A stretch of 64,000 nt of DNA from contig NZ_CP042466.1 of assembly GCF_008330225.1 (NCBI RefSeq), positions 3,094,001 through 3,158,000 of the forward strand, read 5' to 3'. The notes under the pieces are model-generated. The model did no database searches. It had not been told where the DNA came from and worked only from the letters and a program-made list of their open reading frames with translations. The translations under genes were made by a program, and so were the position numbers. Shown one piece after another: positions 35,288 to 44,714 of this stretch. The first letter of the stretch is position 1. Each line of letters opens with the position of its first letter. The DNA is from Geobacter sp. FeAm09 (GTDB lineage Bacteria; Desulfobacterota; Desulfuromonadia; Geobacterales; Pseudopelobacteraceae).

Positions 35288-36520
35288 ATGTTCAGAAAAA
35301 TCTCCACAATTCTCGTGCCGGCGGCCGTTCTCTTCGCCGCCTGGATCACCGTCTTCCAGATCCCCCAGCTGCCCCCTGAGCAGCAGGGCCTGGTGCCGCT
35401 CGCCACCTATCTGCTCTACGTGGCAGGGGTGTTCCTTGCCTGCCATTTCCGGCGGGGGCGGGTCTTCCTCGCCCTGCTGGCCGTGGGGGCCTGCTACCAC
35501 CTCTTCCGCACCCAGCTCGCCCACGGCACCGATACCCCGGAGGCGTGGCTCATCTACCGCGCCCTGACGGTGGTCGTGCCGTTCAATATCCTGCTCGTTG
35601 CCCTGATGCGGGAAAAGGGGTTCTGGACCGTGGCGGGGCGCATGCGCCTGTTGTTCGTCGCCATGCAGATCGGCGCCGTGTGGCTGACGGTGCGCCTCGA
35701 CCAGCATGCCCTGTGGGTCGCCCTGACGCGGCCCATTGTCCACTGGCCGGCCCTCGAGCGCTTCGCCATGCCGCAACTGAGCCTGATCCTGATCCTCCTG
35801 GCGGCCGGCATTGCCGTGCGGCGGGCCGTTTCCCTCGGCTCTCCCATCGAGGGGGGCGTGTTCGCCAGCTGCGTCACCCTCTTCGTGCTGTTCCGGTGGA
35901 TGTGGTCCCCCCATGTGCCGGAGACCTTCTGCGCCGCCGCCGCCCTCATCCTGATCATGGCCGTCATCCAGGATTCCTACAACATGGCGTTCCGCGACGA
36001 CCTCACCGGCCTCCTCTCCCGGCGGGTGCTCAACGAGCAGCTGCCCGGCCTGGGGAGCCGGTACGCCATCGCCATGGTGGATGTGGACCATTTCAAGAAC
36101 TTCAACGACAGCTACGGCCACGATGTGGGGGATCAGGTGCTCAAGATGGTGGGGGCACGCCTGATGAACATGACGGGCGGCGGTTCGCCGTTCCGCTACG
36201 GCGGCGAGGAGTTCACGGTGCTGTTTCCCGGCAAGAGCGCCAAGGAAGCGCTCCCCCATCTGGAACGGCTCCGCCAGACCATTGCCGATTACCGTATGAC
36301 GCTGCGCGGCGAGGACCGCCCCAAGGACGAGGAGCGGGGCAAAAGCCGCCGTTCCAACTCGCGCAGGGCCGGTGAAGTCTCGGTGACGGTCAGCATCGGC
36401 GTGGCCGAAGCGGGGGGACGGCAGACAGCGCCTCAGGAGGTGCTCAAGGCGGCCGACGGCGCGCTTTACAAGGCAAAGAACAGGGGCCGGAACCAGGTCT
36501 GCCTCGGGGGAGGCAGATGA
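35288..36520 (+). CDS. Membrane-bound diguanylate cyclase (GGDEF)
   Basis: The 410-residue protein has six or seven hydrophobic segments in its first 230 residues and a C-terminal GGDEF domain (about 240-405). The active-site motif RYGGEEF is intact, and VDVDHFKNFNDSYGH carries substrate-binding residues. No RxxD inhibitory site is seen five residues upstream. About 25 basic and charged residues are inserted before the last strand (GEDRPKDEERGKSRR). It should make c-di-GMP, which links it to the GEMM riboswitch in this window. Confidence 0.9.
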   Translation: MFRKISTILVPAAVLFAAWITVFQIPQLPPEQQGLVPLATYLLYVAGVFLACHFRRGRVFLALLAVGACYHLFRTQLAHGTDTPEAWLIYRALTVVVPFNILLVALMREKGFWTVAGRMRLLFVAMQIGAVWLTVRLDQHALWVALTRPIVHWPALERFAMPQLSLILILLAAGIAVRRAVSLGSPIEGGVFASCVTLFVLFRWMWSPHVPETFCAAAALILIMAVIQDSYNMAFRDDLTGLLSRRVLNEQLPGLGSRYAIAMVDVDHFKNFNDSYGHDVGDQVLKMVGARLMNMTGGGSPFRYGGEEFTVLFPGKSAKEALPHLERLRQTIADYRMTLRGEDRPKDEERGKSRRSNSRRAGEVSVTVSIGVAEAGGRQTAPQEVLKAADGALYKAKNRGRNQVCLGGGR

Positions 36521-36570
36521 CAACACCGGCCGCACTTGGAAATAACACCCCCGCCACAGGAGCGACGCCC

Positions 36571-37539
36571 ATGACCTCCCCTTCCCGCCTCCCCTGGCAG
36601 CCGGGCCATCCCCCCCTGATGCTGGCCCCCATGCAGGGGTTGACCAACCAGGCCATGCGGCGGCTCTTCATCGACTGGGTCCGCCCCGATGCGGTCTTTA
36701 CCGAATTCATGCGGGTCAATGCCGCGGCGCCGGTGCGCCGGCTTTCGGCCGCCGACCTGCGCGAGATCGCTCCCCACGAGGGGGGCGTGCCCCTGGTGGT
36801 GCAGTTGATCGGCCACGGCCGCGAGGCCCTGGTCTCCGCCGCCCGCTCCGCCCAGGCTGCCGGGGCCGTGCATATCAATCTCAACCTGGGCTGTCCCTAC
36901 GGCAGGATGACCAGCGGCCTGACCGGCGGCGGCATGCTGCAACGCCCCGAACTGCTGGAGGAGATCGTCACCGCCCTGCGCGGCGCCATCACGGGCGGTT
37001 TTTCCGTCAAGCTCCGCGCCGGCTACGACGATCCGCACCAGATCTTCGAACTGCTCCCCCTCCTGGAAGCCGCCGGCGTGGATTTCCTCGTGCTGCACCC
37101 CCGGACCGTGGTCCAGGAATACGGGGGGCTGGCGGACCACGGCATCACCGCCCGGGTGGTGCGGCAGACGCGGCTGCCGGTCATCGCCAACGGGGATATC
37201 CGCACGGCCGCCGCCGGAGCCCGCCTGCTGGAGGAAAGCGGCGCCGCCGGGCTCATGCTGGGCAGGGGCGCCATTGCCGACCCGCTGCTCTTCCAGCGGC
37301 TGCGCGGCAGTGCCCCCGCCGAACCAGCCAGGGGCGAGCGGGCGGCCATGCTGCACCGGTACCTCGGGGAGCTTCTGGCCCGTTACGGCGAACTGTTCTG
37401 CGGGGAGACCCAGGTGCTGAACAAGGTCAAGGGGGTGTTGGCAACCTTCGACGATGCCGACTTCGAAAAGGCCGTCCGCCAGCTCCGCAAGGCCAAAACC
37501 GCGGCGGCGTTCAGCGCGCGGCTCGCGGAACTGGAGTAA
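36571..37539 (+). CDS. dus: tRNA-dihydrouridine synthase family protein
   Basis: The 322-residue flavoprotein reduces uridines in the tRNA D-loop. Motifs are LMLAPMQGLTNQAMRRLF (FMN site), the catalytic Cys in NLGCPYGRMTSG, VKLRAGYDD, VLHPRTV, VIANGDI and GLMLGRGAIADP. ATG 36571 has AGGAG at 8 nt. An ATG at 36517 overlapping the cyclase stop would add 18 low-complexity residues. It is followed after 3 nt by a DUF3820 gene. Confidence 0.92.
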   Translation: MTSPSRLPWQPGHPPLMLAPMQGLTNQAMRRLFIDWVRPDAVFTEFMRVNAAAPVRRLSAADLREIAPHEGGVPLVVQLIGHGREALVSAARSAQAAGAVHINLNLGCPYGRMTSGLTGGGMLQRPELLEEIVTALRGAITGGFSVKLRAGYDDPHQIFELLPLLEAAGVDFLVLHPRTVVQEYGGLADHGITARVVRQTRLPVIANGDIRTAAAGARLLEESGAAGLMLGRGAIADPLLFQRLRGSAPAEPARGERAAMLHRYLGELLARYGELFCGETQVLNKVKGVLATFDDADFEKAVRQLRKAKTAAAFSARLAELE

Positions 37540-37542
37540 GCC

Positions 37543-37770
37543 ATGGACACATCGTCGCCACAGGTGGACCCGCAGCAGTTGATCGACCTGGCCGAGGCCC
37601 GCATGCCCTTCGGCAAGTACCAGGGGCGGCTGCTGATCGACCTGCCCGAGCCCTACGTGGTCTGGTTCGCCCAGCAGGGCTTTCCCAAAGGCAAGCTGGG
37701 CGACCGGCTGCGCATCGTGTACGAGATCAAGGCCAACGGCCTGGAATACCTTTTCGATCCCCTGCGCTAG
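37543..37770 (+). CDS. DUF3820 family protein
   Basis: The 75-residue protein contains the DUF3820 signature MPFGKYQGRLLIDLPEPYVV and WFAQQGFPKGKLGDRL. Family members are small, probably nucleic-acid-linked proteins without a settled role. It starts 3 nt after the dus stop, so the two are co-translated. Confidence 0.88.
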   Translation: MDTSSPQVDPQQLIDLAEARMPFGKYQGRLLIDLPEPYVVWFAQQGFPKGKLGDRLRIVYEIKANGLEYLFDPLR

Positions 37771-37780
37771 CCGCTTGCGT

Positions 37781-37820
37781 AAAAAAACGCCCACGGCGGC
37801 CGGCGGCTGCCATGGGCGTT
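37781..37820 (-). terminator. Terminator of the MCP gene at 37852 (both directions possible)
   Basis: AACGCCCACGGCGGCCGGCGG and its partner CTGCCATGGGCGTT form a long stem. On the minus strand it is followed by seven Ts (As at 37781-37787), 30 nt after the MCP stop. Confidence 0.88.
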
Positions 37821-37851
37821 CCCTCTTTGACCGCACGTGGCGGTACTGCCG

Positions 37852-39501
37852 TCAGGCCACCCGAAAACGGTTGACGACGGTCTGCAGGCCGTCGGCCAAC
37901 CCGGCAAGCCGCGAGGCCGAATCCGCACACTCGTGGGAGCCTTTTGCCGTATCCTGGACCAGCAGGGTTATATGCTGGATGTTGTTGCTGATCTGTTCGG
38001 TGGTGGCCGTCTGCTCTTCGGCTGCCGTGGCGATCTGGCTGATCTGGAGCGAAACCGAATTGACCTGCTCCAGGATCTCGTGCAGGGCATGCTCCGACCT
38101 GGCGGCCACGGCCGTCCCCCCTTCCACCTCCCGGACCCCCTCTTCCATAGCCCTGACCGCCCCGCTGGTCTCGGTTTGAATGACCTTGATCATCTCGCCG
38201 ATCTCGCGGGTCGCCTTGGTGGTCCGTTCCGCCAGCGCCCGGACCTCGTCGGCGACCACGGCGAATCCCCGCCCCTGCTCGCCGGCCCGGGCCGCCTCGA
38301 TGGCCGCATTGAGCGCCAGCAGATTCGTCTGGTCCGCAATGTCTTCGATGGTCACGATGATCGCGCCGATCTGGTCGCTCCGCTGCCCCAGGGTCTCCAC
38401 GGTGGCCGAGAGCGCCCGCACCTGTTCCGCGACCCGTCCCATGACCGTGATGGTCTGCTGCACCACATCCACGCCGGTCGTGGCGATGGAACTGGACGCC
38501 TGGGAGTTGTCGGCCGCCGCATGGCAATTCCGCGAGATCTCGTGGGACGTGCCGGCCATCTGCTCGCCGGCGGTCGCCACGCTTTCCGATTCCGAGGCCA
38601 CCTTCCCGGTCGTTTCGGCAATGCTCAGCGAGGTCGTGGAAAGGTTCCGGGAGGCGGTGGCCAGATCGGCGGAGGTGACGCTGACCTGGCCGATGACGAC
38701 GCGGAAATTCTCCACCATGCTCTTCAGGCTGCCCAGCATGGTCCGCACGCTGCCACGCCCGGCAACGGCGACCTCGAGGGACAGGTCGCCGGCCGCAATC
38801 CGGTCGGTGATGGCACTGCAGTAGGCAAAGGTGCCGCTGATGCTCCTGATGATCAGAGCGCTCAGGATGGCGCACCCCAGGAACACCACGAGACACACCC
38901 CGATCATGACCGCCTGGGACCGCCCCAGCAGCTTTTCCGCGTCCTTTTCGATCTGGCTCCCCTTGGCCTCGGTAAGGGTCACCAGCTTGTCGATCTGCTT
39001 GCGATGGGCCTCGTAAAACCCGGCCAGGGACGTTTTCACGATGTCTCCGGCCTTCGCCGCATCCCCCCGCTGGATGGCCGGAAAGAACTCCGTGGCGGCC
39101 GTGTCGAAAAACATCGCGGCCGGCTTATAGGAAGCGTCCACCAGCAGCTGTTTCATCTCCCCCTCCGGCAGCTCCTTCTGCCAGTAAGCATGGCGTTCGT
39201 CATACTCTTTCTTCAGCTTGACGAAGCTTTCGTACAACTGCTTCTGCCTGGCGCCGTCCGACTCGTGCAGCGCCTGGAGCACGACCAGATACGGCTCGAT
39301 AATGTATTCGGGGGGAGGCAGGATATCGGCAACCACGTCCTTTCCCTGGACGATCTCACCGTACACCGGACCATTGACCTTTACCTTGTGGAGCACGGTG
39401 AACGCCGTGAGGGAAAAAACCATGAGCCCGACCAGGGACACGCACGCCAGGGCAATGATCTGCTGCAGGATGCTGAAGCGGGAAACCTTCCGATGAACCA
39501 T
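37852..39501 (-). CDS. Methyl-accepting chemotaxis protein
   Basis: The 549-residue receptor has membrane segments near residues 14-36 and 195-217, a periplasmic domain in between, a HAMP-like region ([23 protein letters not shown]) and a signalling coiled coil with tip [26 protein letters not shown] precedes ATG 39501. It is monocistronic, with its own terminator. Its sensor domain differs from those of the two MCPs at 17-22 kb, so it should sense something else. Confidence 0.93.
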   Translation of the reverse strand: MVHRKVSRFSILQQIIALACVSLVGLMVFSLTAFTVLHKVKVNGPVYGEIVQGKDVVADILPPPEYIIEPYLVVLQALHESDGARQKQLYESFVKLKKEYDERHAYWQKELPEGEMKQLLVDASYKPAAMFFDTAATEFFPAIQRGDAAKAGDIVKTSLAGFYEAHRKQIDKLVTLTEAKGSQIEKDAEKLLGRSQAVMIGVCLVVFLGCAILSALIIRSISGTFAYCSAITDRIAAGDLSLEVAVAGRGSVRTMLGSLKSMVENFRVVIGQVSVTSADLATASRNLSTTSLSIAETTGKVASESESVATAGEQMAGTSHEISRNCHAAADNSQASSSIATTGVDVVQQTITVMGRVAEQVRALSATVETLGQRSDQIGAIIVTIEDIADQTNLLALNAAIEAARAGEQGRGFAVVADEVRALAERTTKATREIGEMIKVIQTETSGAVRAMEEGVREVEGGTAVAARSEHALHEILEQVNSVSLQISQIATAAEEQTATTEQISNNIQHITLLVQDTAKGSHECADSASRLAGLADGLQTVVNRFRVA

Positions 39502-39882
39502 CTAGAACTCCTCGTTGAGTTGAATTTTGTACAACCATAGGTGCATCGGCATCAAACGGCGTTACCTTGAGCACTTTCCTCATTAATTCCCCATTGCCGG
39601 GCGCCCGGCACCCGGTGCCGGCCCTCCCGGCCCAAAGCCGCCGTCGCCCCTGCTCCGGGATGTGCGCTTAGTTCGTGACTCCGGCCCCGAATAGTGCTAT
39701 AGGAATGACATGTATTATCCTTGCCTGAGCATACTGCCACCGCCGCCACCTATCCCTGCCTGACAGGACAGGTTGGCACCCGCTTTTCCTCCACCCGCAC
39801 GTCATTGAACGTCAACGCCGGAGTTGCGCCCGCCTGTCCGTAACACGCCTTTACCACCCACACAACGGATAGGGAGACATTT
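39502..39882. other. Divergent intergenic region between MCP and EamA genes
   Basis: These 381 bp have no credible gene; a 65-codon minus-strand frame is short and of random composition. GGATAATAC on the minus strand near 39712-39720 and ACGTCATTGAACGT near 39798-39811 are possible promoter or operator elements, but neither is strong. Confidence 0.35.
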
Positions 39883-40803
39883 ATGCACAACTCCATCACA
39901 CGCCACGCCGAGGCGCGGCGCGGTTTGTTATTGGTCATGCTGGCGGCGGTCCTCTGGGGCACCGTCGGCGTCAGCAGCAAGACGCTCTACGCGATATCGG
40001 CAACCACCCCGCTTTCCATCGGATTCTTTCGCCTGGCCCTTGCGGTGCCGGTCCTGCTGCTGGCCTGCTGGTTCAAGCTCGGGAGGGGGATGCTGCGGGT
40101 TACCCGCCGCGATTTCGCCCTGATGGTGCTGATCGGGGCCATGACGGCCCTCTATCAGGCCTGCTATTTCGCCGCCATCGCCCGGGTGGGCGTTGCCGTG
40201 GCCACCCTGATCACCCTCTGCACCGCCCCGGTCATGGTCGCCCTGCTGGCGACACTCTTCACCGCCGAGAGGCTGACGGGCCGCCTGCTCCTGGCGTTGG
40301 CCCTGGCTCTGGCCGGCACGGCCATGCTGGTCGGCATCGGGCCAGGGGGGCCGGGGCCAAAAAGCGGCGTGACGGGGCACCTGCTGGCGCTCGGCTCGGC
40401 ATTCGGCTATGCCGTCGTAGCCCTGGCAACCCGTATGCTGGCCGGCCGCCATCATCCCTTCCAGCCCATAGCCATCAGCTTCAGCATTGGGGCACTGCTC
40501 CTGTTCCTCTGCAACCTGCCCCAGGGGCTCGTTGTCCGGTATCCGGCAGAGGGCTGGGGACTGCTCGTCTACCTGGGGGTGGTACCCACCGCCCTCGCCT
40601 ATGTGGCGTTCATCGCCGGCATGCGTTCCGTGACCGCCACCACGGCGAGCATCTGCACCCTGCTGGAGCCGCTGACCTCGACGCTCCTGGCGTGGCTGAT
40701 CTTCGGTGAACGACTCGGTTCGTGGGGGATCTTCGGCGCCCTGCTGCTGGCTGGCGCCATGGGCATGCTCTTCACCGGCGGGAGGAGGATTCGGGACGCC
40801 TGA
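39883..40803 (+). CDS. EamA/DMT superfamily transporter
   Basis: The 306-residue protein has ten predicted membrane segments in two EamA repeats (LAAVLWGTVGVSSKTLYA; LLALGSAFGYAVVALATRML) and a typical C-terminal LLEPLTSTLLAWLIFGE. GGATAGGGAGA precedes ATG 39883. It is only distantly similar to the EamA protein at 27.5 kb. The substrate is unknown. Confidence 0.9.
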   Translation: MHNSITRHAEARRGLLLVMLAAVLWGTVGVSSKTLYAISATTPLSIGFFRLALAVPVLLLACWFKLGRGMLRVTRRDFALMVLIGAMTALYQACYFAAIARVGVAVATLITLCTAPVMVALLATLFTAERLTGRLLLALALALAGTAMLVGIGPGGPGPKSGVTGHLLALGSAFGYAVVALATRMLAGRHHPFQPIAISFSIGALLLFLCNLPQGLVVRYPAEGWGLLVYLGVVPTALAYVAFIAGMRSVTATTASICTLLEPLTSTLLAWLIFGERLGSWGIFGALLLAGAMGMLFTGGRRIRDA

Positions 40804-40943
40804 CCCCATGAGAAGAGGCGGATCGTCGGCCGTGCTGCCATGATTGGTCAAAATGGCGCTTGAGAATCGGACAGAGTGGGGTATGTTTCTTTCAGGGGGA
40901 GAATCGCCGGCCCCATCCCCACAACCACACGAGGAGCAAGCCC

Positions 40944-41945
40944 ATGGAAGATACCGTTTTCAAGGCCATGATCGTCGAGGAGCCGCACAAGGGAGCTTTC
41001 AGCCGCCGCATCGGCGAACGGCGGGTCGGCGACCTGCCGCCGGGAGAGGTTCTCATCAGGGTCCACTATTCGTCCCTCAACTACAAGGACGCCCTTTCCG
41101 CCACCGGGCACCCCGGCGTCAGCCGCATCTTTCCCCATACCCCCGGGGTGGACGCGGCCGGCGAGGTGGCGGCCTCCGCCACGGACGCCCTTGCCCCCGG
41201 CGACCGGGTGCTCGTCACCGGCTACGACCTGGGCATGAACACCCCCGGCGGTTTCGGGCAGTACATCCGGGTGCCCGCGGCCTGGGTGCTGAAGCTGCCG
41301 CCGGGCCTGAGCCTCCGGGAGAGCATGATACTCGGCACCGCCGGGTTCACCGCCGCCCTCTCGGTGCTTCGGCTCATGGAGGCGGGGGTGCGGCCGGGGA
41401 GCGGCGATATTCTCGTGAGCGGAGCCACCGGCGGCGTGGGCAGCATCGCCGTGGGGCTGTTGGCAAAGGCCAGCTACCGGGTCGTGGCGGCCAGCGGCAA
41501 GGAGCATGAAGGGGAGTTCCTCCGCTCCCTCGGGGCCGCCGAGGTCATCGGCCGCGACGAATTGCTGCTGGGGAGCGAGCGCCCGCTCATGAAGGAGCGG
41601 TGGGCCGGCGCCGTGGATGTGGTGGGGGGGACCACCCTGGCGGCGATCCTCAAGGGGACCCGCTACGGCGGGACCGTCACCTGCTGCGGCCTGGTCGGCT
41701 CCTCGGAGCTTCCGGTCAACGTCTTCCCCTTTATCCTGAGGGGGGTGAGCCTGGTGGGGATCGACTCGGTACAGTGCCCCATGGCCCCGCGGGTCACCGT
41801 CTGGAACCGGCTGGCCGACGACTGGAAATTGCCGTCGCTCGCCGGGATGGCCACCGAATGCGGCCTCCACGAACTCGAGCAGAAGATCCAGACCATGCTG
41901 CACGGCGGGCTCCGGGGAAGGACCATCGTCAACCTCTCGGAGTGA
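40944..41945 (+). CDS. YhdH/AcuI family acrylyl-CoA reductase-like oxidoreductase
   Basis: The 333-residue zinc-free MDR enzyme shows the AcuI/YhdH pattern: VHYSSLNYKDALSATGHPGV, FPHTPGVDAAGEV, GFTAALSVLRL, the NADPH site SGATGGVGSIAVGLLA (about residues 153-168), and a late IDSVQCPM. AcuI reduces acryloyl-CoA to propionyl-CoA, so a detoxifying role for acrylyl compounds is plausible. GAGGAG precedes ATG 40944. Confidence 0.88.
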   Translation: MEDTVFKAMIVEEPHKGAFSRRIGERRVGDLPPGEVLIRVHYSSLNYKDALSATGHPGVSRIFPHTPGVDAAGEVAASATDALAPGDRVLVTGYDLGMNTPGGFGQYIRVPAAWVLKLPPGLSLRESMILGTAGFTAALSVLRLMEAGVRPGSGDILVSGATGGVGSIAVGLLAKASYRVVAASGKEHEGEFLRSLGAAEVIGRDELLLGSERPLMKERWAGAVDVVGGTTLAAILKGTRYGGTVTCCGLVGSSELPVNVFPFILRGVSLVGIDSVQCPMAPRVTVWNRLADDWKLPSLAGMATECGLHELEQKIQTMLHGGLRGRTIVNLSE

Positions 41946-42172
41946 CCGCCGTCCCTCACCGCTGCCACCCCTCCTCCGAGGCGGCCGACGGCCGCCTTTT
42001 CCGTCCCGCCGCGCCGGGTACCCCATTTTTTCGCTCTGTTCCAGGGGGTTAGAGCCACCCGACGGCGCCCCGCTCCGAGCCCTGCCGGCCAATCCGCCAC
42101 GGGGCCGGCACCCTTCTGCGCGATTACCAAATATTGTTTGTTTTATTTTTTTACTTTTATTTCGGCATGTTA

Positions 42173-42315
42173 TAGTAATACTAAATCCAACTGGCGGTCA
42201 AAAATAGAAAACATATCTAACCAGTAATACAACAGTCATGTAACATTTTGTTTTGTTTGAATAATTTTGGTATTACCACTTGCATTTTTAAAATGCGCCG
42301 ATTATAGTATTACTA
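42173..42315 (+). promoter_or_regulatory. Iterated TAGTAWTACTA operator-like motifs in an AT-rich region
   Basis: In the 400-bp gene-free region before the mini-protein gene, four related 11-mers occur: TAGTAATACTA (42173-42183), CAGTAATACAA (42222-42232), TGGTATTACCA (42268-42278) and TAGTATTACTA (42305-42315). The region is strikingly AT-rich compared with its surroundings. The last copy lies about 30 bp before the start codon. Cooperative binding of a regulator is a likely reading, but the protein is unknown. Confidence 0.5.
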
Positions 42316-42347
42316 AATAAGAGAGGTAGTTCAAGAGGAGAAGAACC

Positions 42348-42563
42348 ATGACATGCCCAGTATGCAACACCAATGGACACTATTTCGGGATTGATTCCGC
42401 CGCCGATGGGTCCGCCGAGAATGTGGTGACCTGCCTGTTCTGCGGAACGACCCGGACGACGGATAGTACGCTGACGGAGATCATCAGGAACGGCAAGGAA
42501 AAATCCTTCCTCAAGGCGTTCTCCAAATATACGGAGAACGACGATCTCCATCTGGCGGCGTAA
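42348..42563 (+). CDS. Small zinc-ribbon protein
   Basis: The 71-residue protein begins MTCPVCNTNGHYFGID and has a second pair in VVTCLFCGTTRTT, giving a CxxC...CxxC zinc ribbon of about 30 residues. The C-terminal half is a charged helix. GAGGAGAAG precedes ATG 42348, and a terminator follows. The large AT-rich upstream region suggests strong regulation. The function is unknown. Confidence 0.75.
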   Translation: MTCPVCNTNGHYFGIDSAADGSAENVVTCLFCGTTRTTDSTLTEIIRNGKEKSFLKAFSKYTENDDLHLAA

Positions 42564-42602
42564 CGGCCAGCCAGGCATTGCATGAAGGAGCGACAATCAA
42601 AA

Positions 42603-42626
42603 AGGCGGCCAATCGGCCGCCTTTTG
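42603..42626 (+). terminator. Terminator after the zinc-ribbon gene
   Basis: AGGCGGCC-AAT-CGGCCGCCTTTT forms a perfect stem with a short T tract about 40 nt after the stop codon. Confidence 0.88.
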
Positions 42627-42718
42627 TCGTTCGGGTACGTGCTGCATGACCGGTTTTCCCCATGTACCTCGGGGTAGAACCGGCGCCGCCGCCAACCGTC
42701 CGCGACCCCGCCGCGGGA

Positions 42719-43339
42719 TCACCGGGAAGCGAAGGGCGAAACAGCCTCCCGGCACACACCGAGGGACCCCTTCCCGCAGATCCTGCCATCCTGCCAGATG
42801 GCCCCGTCAAGAATGGCGTTATCCAGATTCGCTCCGGTCAGGCCGCTCAACTTCAGACTGACCATCCTGAGGTTTGCCCCGGCAAGGTTGGCCCGCTCCA
42901 GGTCCGCTTCCCCCAGGTCGGCCCGCTCCAGGTTGGCATTGCTCAGATCGGCGCCCTTCAGGTTGCACTTGCCGAGATTGACCCCCGTCAGGTTCATGCC
43001 GCTCAGGTTCCTGCCCGACAGGTCCCGTCCCGCTTTCAGAAGTGCCAGGACCTCCTCCAGGGAGAGCCGTTTGCCGGGAGCGGTTTCGCTTATCGCCGGC
43101 GCGGCCTTGTGCAACGCCTTGCTCTTGGCCAATGTCTTTTTCTTCTTCACCTTCTTGGGAACAACCGCGCCGAGACTCTTCTTTGGGGCCGGCGAAGCCT
43201 GATCGGCCGCAACCGGGACTGCGGGATCGCTCCCCCCGCCCGCACCTTCCGCGGCCCACGCGCCTGAAGAGCAACCATCCGTGACTGCGGCAGCGGCACA
43301 GAGAGCCGCTGCGACCCCAAACACCCTGAATATGGTCAT
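42719..43339 (-). CDS. Secreted pentapeptide-repeat protein
   Basis: The 206-residue protein has an N-terminal signal (MTIFRVFGVAAALCAAAAV) with a Cys near residue 23 that could be lipidated, though the lipobox TDGC is weak. A Lys-rich linker follows, then about 14 pentapeptide repeats of the A(D/N)LXX type (residues about 115-185; SGRNLSGMNLTGVNLG and later). The C terminus holds two Cys. Such repeats form a right-handed quadrilateral helix. The role in the envelope is unknown. Confidence 0.82.
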   Translation of the reverse strand: MTIFRVFGVAAALCAAAAVTDGCSSGAWAAEGAGGGSDPAVPVAADQASPAPKKSLGAVVPKKVKKKKTLAKSKALHKAAPAISETAPGKRLSLEEVLALLKAGRDLSGRNLSGMNLTGVNLGKCNLKGADLSNANLERADLGEADLERANLAGANLRMVSLKLSGLTGANLDNAILDGAIWQDGRICGKGSLGVCREAVSPFASR

Positions 43340-43478
43340 GACGTACCTGCCTGGCGACCTCGAAAACCGGCTCACGACGGTTCACGGGAGAAAATGTGTG
43401 CCCGATAGTATCATGCCGGCGGAAAAAAGCAACAAACCGGGATGCGGCCGCCCCCCTTCCGCCGGTGGTCCCTGTTTT

Positions 43479-43844
43479 CTACCTGAAGGCGTACAGCACA
43501 TACTCGGCGATGGCCCGGGCATCCTCGTCCGGAATGGTTGCCGGATCGAAGGCGATCATGCGCGACAGGGGGGTGCGCATGATCCGCACGATATCCTGGG
43601 GCCTGGCGATGCGGCGCGAGCGCAGGACGTCCCCCCGCAGGGTCCGTTCCGGGTCGCTGACGTTGCCGCCATCGGGGTGACAGGCGGCGCAGTACCGTTT
43701 GAACAGCTCTTCGCCCCTGCGCACCTGCTGCTGCGACACCGCCCCCGGGGGGGCCTCGCGCCGGGGCGCTTCATCCCGGCACCCTCCCAGCGGCAGCACG
43801 GCGACCGCCACGAGCGCACACGCCTGTATCATCGTTCTGAACAT
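43479..43844 (-). CDS. Lipoprotein monohaem c-type cytochrome
   Basis: The 121-residue protein has a lipoprotein signal (LPLGGC lipobox, Cys at about residue 22), one haem motif CAACH (about residues 53-57) and a distal Met in SRMIAF. It fits a small periplasmic electron donor of cytochrome c551/c555 type. It closes the oxidase cluster and may feed electrons to subunit II. Confidence 0.88.
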   Translation of the reverse strand: MFRTMIQACALVAVAVLPLGGCRDEAPRREAPPGAVSQQQVRRGEELFKRYCAACHPDGGNVSDPERTLRGDVLRSRRIARPQDIVRIMRTPLSRMIAFDPATIPDEDARAIAEYVLYAFR

Positions 43845-43898
43845 GGGAGCCTCCTGGGCAACCGGGCGCTACCAGCGGCGAAAGAACCCGCCTGCGGT

Positions 43899-44714
43899 TC
43901 AGCAGCGGCCGAGGGAAAGCGCGGCGGTCACCAGCAGCGGGAACAGGTTGAGGTACGGGAACAGCAGCCTTTCGGAACGGGCCAGGGCGATGACGGCCAG
44001 CGGCAGGGGAAAGAGGGCGTACCAGAGGGCGGCCGGCCGCCCGATGATGCCGAAGGCGGGCAGCAGCATGGCCGCGGCGGTCAGAGCGGCCATCCAGAGC
44101 CACATCAGTCCGTCCTCCCCCGCCGGGGAGCAGGGGAGCGGGATGCCGGCGGCGCGGTAATCGGCGACGTGGCGGCGCCGGAAAAGCCAGAAGTGGGGGA
44201 TCTGCCACAGGTACAAAAGCCCGGTCAGGAACATGGCCCGGTAATCCGTGGGACTCCCTCCGGCCAGGCACCAGCCGATGAGCGGCGGCACGGCGCCGCA
44301 CACCGCCCCCGCGGCCAGGGCAAGAGAGGTGCGGCGCTTGAGGGGGGTATAGACCGCCAGGTACCACAAAAGGGCCGCGATGCCGAACAACGGGGGCAGC
44401 AGCCCCCCCGCGGCGGCCAGGAGAGACAGGCCGCCCGCGACGGCCGCCGCGCCGAGAGCCGTGGCGGAACGGGGCGTCAGATCGCCCTGGGGAAGGGGGC
44501 GCCGTCTGGTGCGCACCATCCGGCGGTCCAGGTCCCGCTCCAGCACCTGGTTGATGGCGGAGCCCCCCGCGGCCAGGAGCGTCACCCCGCCCAGGAGCGC
44601 CCCCAGGGGGAGGGCCTGCACCCCGGCGGGATGGAGGAGGTAGCCGCTCACTGCGGCAACGCCGTTCAAAAACGCCAGGCGCGGCCGGAACAGCCTGACC
44701 AGGGGGGCAATCAC
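43899..44714 (-). CDS. ctaB: Protoheme IX farnesyltransferase
   Basis: The 271-residue UbiA-type membrane enzyme adds a farnesyl group to haem b, giving haem o for the oxidase. The motif NQVLERDLDRRMVRTRRRPL carries the first Asp-rich site, and YLAVYTPLKRRT with YRAMFLTGLLYLWQIPHFW the second. GTG 44714 overlaps the subunit II stop (GTGA), so no separate start is needed. No ctaA is visible in the window. Confidence 0.92.
   Translation of the reverse strand: MIAPLVRLFRPRLAFLNGVAAVSGYLLHPAGVQALPLGALLGGVTLLAAGGSAINQVLERDLDRRMVRTRRRPLPQGDLTPRSATALGAAAVAGGLSLLAAAGGLLPPLFGIAALLWYLAVYTPLKRRTSLALAAGAVCGAVPPLIGWCLAGGSPTDYRAMFLTGLLYLWQIPHFWLFRRRHVADYRAAGIPLPCSPAGEDGLMWLWMAALTAAAMLLPAFGIIGRPAALWYALFPLPLAVIALARSERLLFPYLNLFPLLVTAALSLGRC

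Noticed and set aside
39552-39749. 65-codon minus-strand frame in the MCP/EamA gap
   Set aside because: Arg/Gly/Ala-rich chance composition, no ribosome binding site and no recognisable domain.
39776-39790. Possible sigma-54 promoter TTGGCACCCGCTTTTCC before the EamA gene
   Set aside because: The -12 GC is missing at the required 10-nt distance from GG.
42268-42283. TGGTATTACCACTTGCA as a sigma-54 promoter before the zinc-ribbon gene
   Set aside because: GG and GC are 11 nt apart rather than 10; the sequence is better explained as one of the iterated palindromic motifs.
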